From the NCBI GenBank assembly GCA_030600975.1, contig JAUVUL010000020.1, positions 1 through 10,312 of the forward strand: a stretch of 10,312 nt of DNA, in the 5' to 3' direction. The position numbers and the translations under genes were made by a program. How positions within the stretch are numbered: the first letter of the stretch is position 1; every line of letters begins with the position of its first letter. Source of the DNA: Candidatus Aegiribacteria sp. (GTDB lineage Bacteria > Fermentibacterota > Fermentibacteria > Fermentibacterales > JCC-6). The notes beneath the pieces are model-generated. The model saw only the letters and a list, made by a program, of their open reading frames with translations, was not told the origin of the DNA and ran no database searches. Positions 1 to 4,902 of this stretch are shown in pieces.

Positions 1-198
1 GATAATCGTTACTTAAAGCCAGCCTGGACACATAATGGCTCCGTAAAAACAGACCTTCCCTTAACGGTAATCGGAAAGAAAAAGAGAAAACTAATAGATG
101 CCTTAGGCGCAGGCCAGCTCTTTTGTGTTGGAAAAGTTTACATACGGACCCACACCGGCTCAGTAAGGATCGAATGTACCCATACAGCCTATGAATAG
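1..198 (+). CDS. 3' end of an unrecognised ORF cut by the left edge
   Basis: The first reading frame is open from the first base to a TAG at 196-198, 65 codons with no start of its own, so it may be the tail of a longer gene. The peptide contains a basic stretch (GKKKRKLIDALGAG) followed by alternating strand-like residues (KVYIRTHTGSVRIECTHTAYE, broken here as KVYIRTHTG and SVRIECT), which could be a C-terminal beta domain. I do not recognise the family. Its last 39 bases overlap the antisense small lipoprotein ORF at 160-246, so at least one of the two is probably not real. A 65-codon open frame could also occur by chance. Confidence 0.35.
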   Translation, partial: DNRYLKPAWTHNGSVKTDLPLTVIGKKKRKLIDALGAGQLFCVGKVYIRTHTGSVRIECTHTAYE

Positions 199-246
199 CA
201 GGAAAGCCGCGGCCGCCGCAGTTATCACGAATAACCTATTCTTCAT
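160..246 (-). CDS. very small lipoprotein-like ORF (28 aa), possibly truncated
   Basis: ATG at 246-244 (minus strand) opens a 28-codon ORF ending in TGA. It begins with a basic MKNRLF, then an Ala-rich hydrophobic stretch and a lipobox FLLFIGC with Cys at residue 21, so it looks like a complete lipoprotein signal peptide. Only seven residues (MGTFDPY) follow the Cys. A GAAAGG sequence lies ten bases upstream of the ATG and could be a ribosome binding site. The same frame continues past the TGA for another 18 codons to a TAA, so this may be the start of a lipoprotein gene broken by a stop, or a genuine entericidin-sized peptide. It is divergent from the larger lipoprotein gene at 423. No function can be assigned. 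Confidence 0.4.
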   Translation of the reverse strand: MKNRLFVITAAAAAFLLFIGCMGTFDPY

Positions 247-362
247 TTACATTATGCCTTTCTTTGACAGGACCCCTACTGTTACAGAATTAAAAACCAG
301 GATAGTATACAATCGGTTCATCCCGGAGAAAACCGCCAGACTATCAGTGTGAATTCTGCTAT

Positions 363-391
363 TTGACATTCCATTAAAAACAGGATACACT
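363..391 (+). promoter_or_regulatory. sigma70-type promoter for the tandem-repeat lipoprotein
   Basis: A perfect TTGACA (363-368) is followed after 17 bases by TACACT (386-391), which matches TATAAT at four of six positions. The expected start of transcription is near 398, giving a leader of about 25 bases before the ATG at 423. The spacing and match make this the best promoter candidate in the left part of the window. Confidence 0.55.
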
Positions 392-422
392 TCTATTAAC
401 AGTAACCGGATGGAGTTCTGAA

Positions 423-1364
423 ATGAAAAAATCAGTAGTACCCTTAGCACTTCTCTTTCTTCTTTTACTCCTGTCCTGTGGAGATTCCGCTGTCAGCATG
501 ATGGACCCTGATGGTGGTAATCCATTATCTGTTCCTGTTGATGATCCCGGACATGCCGAAATGTGCCATGACAACATGGAAGATTTAAGCGCCTCAATAG
601 TAATGTTTTATGCTAGTACAAACAGATATCCAGACAGTCTCATCGAACTTGAGGTAATTAAACCGGGACTCTCCGGCCTTACTTGCCCTTCGTGTGATCT
701 GCTGTATATGTACGATCTCAGTGCAAACGGTGAAGTCTATACGGTCAGTTGTCCACTCCCTGTTCAACCCAATCACGGATATATGGTGAAAGGCCATAGC
801 AGCTGGCCTCCCGATCCTCCGGCATGGCCAGGAATATGCCACAGCAACATGAGTAGCCTCGCGTCTGCCTGCGCAATGTACTACGGAATATACAACCGGT
901 ACCCTGAAGAGCTGAGAGAACTCGGAACATCCGGAATTTATGAATTCTGGGATAACCCATGCCCTGCATGTGGAGAATTGTACTTCTATGACACGAATTC
1001 CATCGGTGATACCTATTCGATTTACTGCCCTATGCCCGTTGTTCCTAATCATGGGTATGTGATCGATGGTGTGCGTTACTGGCCTCCCGATACATCTGGA
1101 TGTGAGGATGCATGCCGCAGCAATATGATGGGTCTTGCATCCGGAATAGCAATGTTCTACGGAAGTTACAACCGATATCCTGAAGAACTCAGAGAACTGG
1201 GCACATCAGGTGTAATGGGAAACTGGGATATTCCCTGTCCCGGCTGCGGGGAAATATACAACTATACAACAGATCCCACCGGCCAAACGTACACGATTCA
1301 ATGCCCTCTGCCGTGGGACCCCGGCCACGGAAGCATTGAGGACGGTTGCATCAGCTGGAACTGA
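423..1364 (+). CDS. lipoprotein with three tandem pilin-like globular domains
   Basis: The 313-residue product starts with a classical lipoprotein signal (MKKS, a Leu-rich core and lipobox LLSC with Cys19). Gly follows the Cys, consistent with an outer-membrane anchor. After a short linker come three copies of a domain of about 91 residues, starting at Cys48, Cys139 and Cys231. Each has the pattern C-x2-NM, a helix with an MFYG/MYYG-like end, NRYPEELRELG, then CPxCGE-x-Y, Y-x-I-x-CP and PxHG. In my reading this matches the globular part of type IV pilins and pseudopilins (C-x2-N, helix, a YP motif and L-x2-L, then CP, a strand Y-x-C and HG), but the N-terminal pilin helix and prepilin peptidase site are absent. 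Each unit carries four conserved Cys (48, 88, 91, 110 in the first), which could form disulfides or bind metal. TGGAG lies seven bases before the ATG. Role unknown; structural or adhesive function is an inference. Confidence 0.88.
   Translation: MKKSVVPLALLFLLLLLSCGDSAVSMMDPDGGNPLSVPVDDPGHAEMCHDNMEDLSASIVMFYASTNRYPDSLIELEVIKPGLSGLTCPSCDLLYMYDLSANGEVYTVSCPLPVQPNHGYMVKGHSSWPPDPPAWPGICHSNMSSLASACAMYYGIYNRYPEELRELGTSGIYEFWDNPCPACGELYFYDTNSIGDTYSIYCPMPVVPNHGYVIDGVRYWPPDTSGCEDACRSNMMGLASGIAMFYGSYNRYPEELRELGTSGVMGNWDIPCPGCGEIYNYTTDPTGQTYTIQCPLPWDPGHGSIEDGCISWN
564..836 (+). repeat. pilin-like repeat unit 1
   Basis: Codes for residues 48-138. It is the most diverged of the three units: NRYPDSLIELEV replaces the NRYPEELRELG of the others and an insertion precedes the CPSC pair. 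The four Cys positions and the closing PNHG are kept. Confidence 0.8.
837..1112 (+). repeat. pilin-like repeat unit 2
   Basis: Codes for residues 139-230. It shares NRYPEELRELGTSG with unit 3, and the DNA of the two units is also clearly alike, for example CCTGAAGAGCTGAGAGAACT here against CCTGAAGAACTCAGAGAACT in unit 3. This suggests a later duplication than that of unit 1. It has one additional Cys (150). Confidence 0.85.
1113..1364 (+). repeat. pilin-like repeat unit 3
   Basis: Codes for residues 231-313 and ends the protein a few residues after the PGHG motif. Cys231, 272, 275 and 294 match the conserved set; Cys227 and Cys309 flank the unit and have no equivalents in the others. Confidence 0.85.
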
Positions 1365-1483
1365 CAGGAGTGGGAATCTGATATTCCTGTTCAGTGTTGT
1401 CAGGTCTCTACTGTTACACCGATAAATAACTGTAATCCAAAAAAATGATACAACTCGTGGTAAGAGATGTAGTGTATTCTAGT

Positions 1484-1511
1484 CATAATGTCTATAATAC
1501 TTGACATTATG
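1484..1511 (+). promoter_or_regulatory. inverted-repeat operator candidate for the XRE regulator
   Basis: CATAATGTC (1484-1492) and GACATTATG (1503-1511) are perfect 9-bp inverted arms around a 10-bp centre. The same segment also shows a direct repeat with a 21-bp period: 1484-1498 and 1505-1519 match at 13 of 15 positions. A 21-bp period is two helical turns, so two protein dimers could bind on one face. It sits 38 bases before the start codon of the small repressor-like gene and overlaps both promoter candidates, so autorepression by that protein is the natural inference. Confidence 0.6.
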
Positions 1512-1529
1512 TCTATGATTAATTACATT
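1493..1529 (+). promoter_or_regulatory. promoter elements of the XRE/membrane protein operon
   Basis: Two overlapping candidates are visible. TTGACA at 1501-1506 is followed after 17 bases by TACATT (1524-1529), which would start transcription close to the ribosome binding site. A perfect TATAAT at 1493-1498 is also present, but the sequence 17 bases before it (TAGTGT) is a poor -35. Both lie within or next to the inverted repeat, as expected for a repressor-controlled promoter. Which one is used cannot be decided from the sequence. Confidence 0.45.
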
Positions 1530-1548
1530 CCTGGAGAAGGGAGTTGAA

Positions 1549-1755
1549 ATGAAATTGAAGAATAGACTCCGGGTTCTCCGCGCGGAGAAGGAAATCAGTC
1601 AGAAAGACCTTGCAGAAGAAGTAGGTCTCAGCAGGCAGACAGTGAATTCAATTGAACGGGGAAAATTCAACCCTTCGATTGTTACGGCGTTGAAAATCGC
1701 AGAGTATTTTGCGGTACCTGTCGATGAGGTGTTTCAGCTGGAAAAGGAAGAGTAA
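1549..1755 (+). CDS. small Cro/XRE-family HTH transcriptional regulator
   Basis: The 68-residue product is almost entirely one HTH_3 (Cro/C1) DNA-binding domain. The helix-turn-helix runs from SQKDLAEEVGLS (residues 17-28) into the recognition helix RQTVNSIERG (29-38). The closing part (NPSIVTALKIAEYFAVPVDE) is typical of short YgzD/YozG-like regulators. No ligand-binding domain is present, so it probably acts as a simple dimeric repressor. AAGGGAG lies five bases before the ATG. The next gene starts one base after its stop codon, so the two are very likely co-transcribed and translationally coupled. Small regulators of this type are commonly found next to small DUF2178-type membrane proteins. 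Self-regulation through the inverted repeat upstream is inferred. Confidence 0.92.
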   Translation: MKLKNRLRVLRAEKEISQKDLAEEVGLSRQTVNSIERGKFNPSIVTALKIAEYFAVPVDEVFQLEKEE

Positions 1756-1756
1756 T

Positions 1757-2137
1757 ATGAAATCGATAAAAGGCAATTACATTGTATGGTCCGCAGTTCA
1801 CCTTGCCGCTGGAATTCTATTTCTGGCTCTGAGTCTGTTCTGGGATACAGATTTGCTTGTTGAAGGCCATTACATATACATTCTGTGGGTATCAATGTTA
1901 CCCGTTCTTATTTTTGTATTGTACTTCAACAGAGGTCACAAACCTGATGAACGTGAAGGGTACATACTAAGAAAAGTAGCTTCATACTCATGGACTGCGA
2001 TGTATATGGCTCTTGGTGGTTTGTTAGTGAGAATGAGCGGGGGACGTAATCCCACTGCAGACTGGATCGTTGCCCTATGGTGCGTTGCTCTTATTTCAAA
2101 AGGTGGCTTCGGACTGTATTTCTTCATTAGGGAATAG
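1757..2137 (+). CDS. DUF2178-like four-helix membrane protein, copy 1
   Basis: The 126-residue product has four hydrophobic segments (about residues 8-29, 39-57, 79-95 and 102-124). Between helices 2 and 3 is a charged loop, GHKPDEREGYILRKV; a DER motif in this place is typical of DUF2178-like small membrane proteins, whose biochemical function is unknown to me. An in-frame ATG exists at 1709, but it lies inside the upstream gene. The start at 1757 is preferred because it follows GGAAG at a good distance, lies one base after the upstream stop, and gives the same N-terminus (MKSIKGNYI) as the second copy. The partner HTH protein may control its level, or the membrane protein may modulate the regulator; neither can be shown here. 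Confidence 0.85.
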   Translation: MKSIKGNYIVWSAVHLAAGILFLALSLFWDTDLLVEGHYIYILWVSMLPVLIFVLYFNRGHKPDEREGYILRKVASYSWTAMYMALGGLLVRMSGGRNPTADWIVALWCVALISKGGFGLYFFIRE

Positions 2138-2197
2138 TTGATTTCAATGAAAATTCAATCAACACCTTCAGGTATCAGGTAGAGGAGGAAGAGTGAT

Positions 2198-2551
2198 ATG
2201 AAATCAATCAAAGGAAACTACATCTGGTGGGCTGCTGTTCACCTCGCTGCAGGAATATTATTTGTTGTACTCAGTATGTTCTGGAAAGTCGAATTCATGT
2301 TCATTCTGTCGGTATGTGTTTTCCCCCTGGCTGTTTTCAATGTATGGTTCAATCAGGGGCACAAGACAGATGAGAGGGAGAAATATCTCCTTTTGAAAGT
2401 ATTCTCCCGTTCAGGATCTTTTACTCTTGTGTTTCTTACCTATATCTTCATGAGTGGAAAAACTGATATAAGTTATGTTCTTTACGCCCTATGGAGCCTC
2501 GCACTGATATTGAGAGGTGGATTCGGATTGTACTACTTCATTAGGGAATAG
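2198..2551 (+). CDS. DUF2178-like four-helix membrane protein, copy 2
   Basis: The 117-residue product is a paralogue of the preceding gene. It shares the N-terminus MKSIKGNYI, the segment AVHLAAGILF, the loop GHKTDERE-x-Y-x2-x-KV, and the C-terminus RGGFGLYYFIRE against KGGFGLYFFIRE. It has four predicted membrane helices and lacks about nine residues of the loop between helices 1 and 2. A strong AGGAGGAAGAG precedes the ATG, and only 60 bases separate it from copy 1, so it probably belongs to the same transcript. The middle of the protein has diverged much more than the ends, which suggests an old tandem duplication with constrained termini. A heteromeric membrane complex of the two copies is possible but speculative. 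Confidence 0.85.
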   Translation: MKSIKGNYIWWAAVHLAAGILFVVLSMFWKVEFMFILSVCVFPLAVFNVWFNQGHKTDEREKYLLLKVFSRSGSFTLVFLTYIFMSGKTDISYVLYALWSLALILRGGFGLYYFIRE

Positions 2552-2619
2552 TCATCTTCCATGGAATATTTCCTGTTACTGCATGTACGGGTATATATGG
2601 AAATACAAGGAGGTGCCTG

Positions 2620-3552
2620 ATGATTCCGCTTTTATTTTTTGCTGTTACGGATACTGTTGTCAGTAATGTCAATTACGAAATTGTCTACGTCCATGAATGG
2701 GGTGTGGTCGAAGTTGATATGGGATTTCCAACTGCAGGTGGTGCAATGTGGGGATACCTGGACGATCAGGGTACTCTGGAGCCTTACACCGGGTATGAAG
2801 TGGAAGCGCCTGTGGTCTGGTTCCACGGCGCCCAATGTACCGGCACTTTTACTGTCCGGGTTAACGAAGGATATTTCACCACTCTGTTTCCTCCTCCTGA
2901 TTCACTGTGGCATGAGGAGGTTGAAAGAAGAGTTTCTCCCGAGAACTTTAACAGCCAGACGGGAATCTGGCGGAATGTCAGTCTGACGTGGGACATTCCC
3001 GAAAATGAAGAAAGCCTGCCAGTGTCATACGATGCTGATGGATTCAGCTGGGCCACTCCATTCTGGCGTGATGTTCCGGCGAACTATGTTACGGTACCGG
3101 GCGCCTCATACATGGATCGGTTTCTCTACTACGAATGCACAGCTAACACTCTTGGTAAAAACATAGGTGATTATTCATATGGAAGAAGAACTTACGGTTA
3201 CCATGGAGTTGCCCTGGTGTTTCAGAAAGAAGATGGGGAGATGATTGTCAGAAGGGCGGATGTTGAAGAGACGGTTACCGTCCGTGGTGGAGTGCTGTCA
3301 CTTGATGATGTCCTTGAGATCATCTGCAACTGGAGCGACAGCAGGTTGAAGAGTCAGGAGATAAAGGCTCTTTGGAGTACATGGGAGCCTGCGCTTCGTC
3401 AGCGGTGCATACAACAGGGCCAGGATGTGATGATGTTTCCGCTGAGCCCCGAGCAGGTGGAGTCCATAAGCACCATCCGTTTTGAACCGGATGGCGGAAA
3501 TCCAGTTGAGTACACAAGGTTATTCCTTGGCCTGGGAGAAGTGGAGCTATAG
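2620..3552 (+). CDS. HEWG-motif exported protein of unknown function
   Basis: The 310-residue product follows a near-perfect AAGGAGGTG ribosome binding site at 2607-2615, which fixes the start. The N-terminus (MIPLLFFAVTDTVV) is short, hydrophobic and without basic residues, so it is only a weak export signal. YVHEWGVVEVD (residues 23-33), EAPVVWFHG (62-70), FTVRVNEG, DRFLYYE (166-172) and the C-terminal pattern of W-x2-W-x3-LR, then FPLSP and a final RLFLGLGEVE follow the order I recall from a widespread uncharacterised family. In that family the motifs read HEWGTFT, ETPVIYFY, V-x-FP-x-G, EKFLFYRG and a final VGRLE. That family occurs in planctomycetes, myxobacteria and other environmental lineages and has no known activity. 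It lies 68 bases after the membrane protein operon and could be read from it. Confidence 0.8.
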   Translation: MIPLLFFAVTDTVVSNVNYEIVYVHEWGVVEVDMGFPTAGGAMWGYLDDQGTLEPYTGYEVEAPVVWFHGAQCTGTFTVRVNEGYFTTLFPPPDSLWHEEVERRVSPENFNSQTGIWRNVSLTWDIPENEESLPVSYDADGFSWATPFWRDVPANYVTVPGASYMDRFLYYECTANTLGKNIGDYSYGRRTYGYHGVALVFQKEDGEMIVRRADVEETVTVRGGVLSLDDVLEIICNWSDSRLKSQEIKALWSTWEPALRQRCIQQGQDVMMFPLSPEQVESISTIRFEPDGGNPVEYTRLFLGLGEVEL

Positions 3553-3595
3553 GCAGCTGATAGACTGTCACTGATTAGCTGATAGCAGCTCCCGA

Positions 3596-4357
3596 TCATT
3601 CCCCTGCCAACTCCATTCTCACCAGACGTACACTATCTGCTTCCTCAGAGTTACCGGCTTCCTCAAGGAGATCAGCGTATTCATCCAGCATTGCCAGGTA
3701 ATCTTCCGGCTGAATAGAGAAGCATTCCGGGTAGTACTCGAATCTCTGTACAACCATATGGACTTGGTTGCCAGATAGATTCCAGGTCACGTTGTTTATC
3801 TCCTCAAAGCACTCAATTGCATCGCTGGTGGATTCTCCGGCTTCTATCATTGCTCCGGCATGCTGAAGACCGGCCTTCAGAAGAAGAATGCACATTTCCT
3901 GTGAATATGGATTGGCTTGCGGGTACATAACAGACCATGCGCTGTTGAGGACTTCATCAGTATTATTACAGTCGAGGCTCAGCCGCATTCCCTCCAGGGT
4001 CTCAAAGTAGTAATCATGATCACCTGCCTCCAGAAGACTGAGACGACCATCATCATCTAATTTGTAGGTTACGAGATAGTAGTTCGCGCTGAAGGGGTAC
4101 TGGGAGAAAACAGATAGTATGCGGTGCTCTTCGTCGAAAGTCGCCGCTGCTTTCGGCGGATTGAACATTCCCGGATAATCCACAAAATCCGTTATGGGAG
4201 GATTCGCTTCCTCATAGTCTGAGCTCAGGGAAATACGATGCCCCGATTCGGTCTCTTCGTACACCAGGTAGACCGTGCTATCGCTGTAGGGAAAATCCAT
4301 AATCTCAATGGGTATCAGGGGGACCGAAATAATAAAAACAATGAATAAAAACTGCAT
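3596..4357 (-). CDS. exported protein of unknown function with TPR-like C-terminus
   Basis: The start is placed at 4357, not at the upstream in-frame ATG (4441). GGAGGGAG lies seven bases before this ATG, and the resulting 253-residue protein begins directly with a hydrophobic signal-like segment (MQFLFIVFIISVPLIP). The segment has no basic residue at its start, which is unusual for a signal peptide. Residues 25-130 look beta-rich and acidic, without a motif I recognise. Residues 153-190 and 217-250 form amphipathic helix pairs (EDYLAMLDEYADLLEEAG and NSEEADSVRLVRMEL) of the kind seen in tetratricopeptide repeats. The gene converges on the HEWG-protein gene with only 43 bases between the stop codons. 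I do not recognise the family. Confidence 0.75.
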   Translation of the reverse strand: MQFLFIVFIISVPLIPIEIMDFPYSDSTVYLVYEETESGHRISLSSDYEEANPPITDFVDYPGMFNPPKAAATFDEEHRILSVFSQYPFSANYYLVTYKLDDDGRLSLLEAGDHDYYFETLEGMRLSLDCNNTDEVLNSAWSVMYPQANPYSQEMCILLLKAGLQHAGAMIEAGESTSDAIECFEEINNVTWNLSGNQVHMVVQRFEYYPECFSIQPEDYLAMLDEYADLLEEAGNSEEADSVRLVRMELAGE

Positions 4358-4480
4358 ACCAGGCTCCCTCCGTAACAATTGCAACTTAAAGCACCTCGTC
4401 TGCTCAATATACTTCCATCGGCAATCAGGGACAGTATCCATCTGAGGTAAAGGGCGCGGGAACTTTTCTGTCTCCCAGTA

Positions 4481-4603
4481 TCAGGAGCCTGAGGCTTTCC
4501 AGTAAGTATCTGAGTTTGGAATTGTCGGGTTTTCAATAAGTTCGGGGAAGTCATCCATCGATCTGGTGTCCAGAACTTCCAGATCCGGCCTCCATTCGAT
4601 GTT
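4481..4603 (-). pseudogene. possible remnant of a protein-coding gene
   Basis: A minus-strand frame is open for 40 codons between two TGA codons. Its translation (NIEWRPDLEVLDTRSMDDF followed by PELIENPTIPNSDTYWKAS) has the acidic, Pro- and Trp-containing character of the exported proteins in this window. The only start candidate is the Met at 4558, with no clear ribosome binding site. It may be what is left of a gene after decay, or a chance open frame. Evidence is compositional only. Confidence 0.25.
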
Positions 4604-4613
4604 TCAAGAGTGC

Positions 4614-4641
4614 TTGTTTTAGTAAAACATGTAAGTATAAT
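4614..4641 (+). promoter_or_regulatory. promoter with overlapping inverted repeat upstream of the propeller gene
   Basis: TTGTTT (4614-4619) is followed after 16 bases by a perfect TATAAT (4636-4641). The inverted repeat TGTTTT-AGT-AAAACA (4615-4629) covers the -35 and part of the spacer, where a bound repressor would block RNA polymerase. Transcription would begin near 4648, about 255 bases before the ATG at 4903. Because the repeat is short and AT-rich it could be chance, but its position on the -35 is suggestive. Confidence 0.5.
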
Positions 4642-4807
4642 CTTCCAATGAGATTACACGATTCGTTTCAGAGAATCAAACGGAAACAGATAAAAACAAT
4701 AACCACCATATCTGTTAACCGTTCAAATCAGTATAACCTGTCTGATAGAGCAGAATCCAATCGGTTCGATGAAACCAAAAACATAGAAAACACTGTTTAT
4801 TGTAGCT

Positions 4808-4817
4808 GGGGGGGGGG
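4808..4817 (+). repeat. G10 homopolymer tract
   Basis: Ten consecutive G lie in otherwise AT-rich DNA, 85 bases before the start codon at 4903. Such tracts are prone to slipped-strand length change. Here it is in the presumed leader, not in a convincing gene, so any effect would be on transcription or translation. An assembly or sequencing error in tract length is also possible. Confidence 0.9.
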
Positions 4818-4902
4818 TAACTTTACATTACCCGCTGATCCGTCCTCCGCCGATGTTCTTTTGCAGTAATACAAATAGTCATTAAATCGTGAGGGGAAAG
4901 AA

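Larger units (their letters stand above)
4358..4902. other. 545-base intergenic region
   Basis: It separates the minus-strand exported protein gene from the plus-strand propeller gene, so both upstream regions lie here. It holds a possible coding remnant (4481-4603, minus), a promoter with an overlapping inverted repeat (4614-4641, plus) and a G10 run (4808-4817). A 73-codon plus-strand frame at 4648-4869 has Lys/Asn/Thr-rich composition, no ribosome binding site and no recognisable motif, and is taken as non-coding. If the promoter is used, the propeller gene has a leader of about 255 bases, long enough for regulation, but I see no known riboswitch. Confidence 0.6.

Noticed and set aside
594..1052. 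152-codon minus-strand frame inside the lipoprotein gene
   Set aside because: It lies wholly opposite the strongly supported repeat lipoprotein and shows no motif or ribosome binding site.
1372..1388. Hairpin GGGAAT-CTGAT-ATTCCT after the lipoprotein gene, as a terminator
   Set aside because: The stem is short and AT-rich, relies on a G-T pair and has no T run after it.
1709..1756. Upstream ATG extending the first membrane protein by 16 residues
   Set aside because: It would overlap the HTH gene, and the paralogue starts at the equivalent of the ATG at 1757.
2567..2605. Seven-base inverted arms TATTTCC / GGAAATA before the HEWG gene, as a regulatory hairpin
   Set aside because: The loop is 25 bases and the arms are AT-rich; likely chance.
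3555..3590. Repeated AGCTGATAG (3555-3563 and 3577-3585) and a 5-bp hairpin between convergent genes, as a bidirectional terminator
   Set aside because: The stem is only five base pairs with no T run on either strand; convergent genes may end here, but the sequence does not show how.
4648..4869. 73-codon plus-strand frame as a gene
   Set aside because: No ribosome binding site, its ATG coincides with the predicted transcript start, composition is not protein-like and it is carried through the G10 tract by chance.
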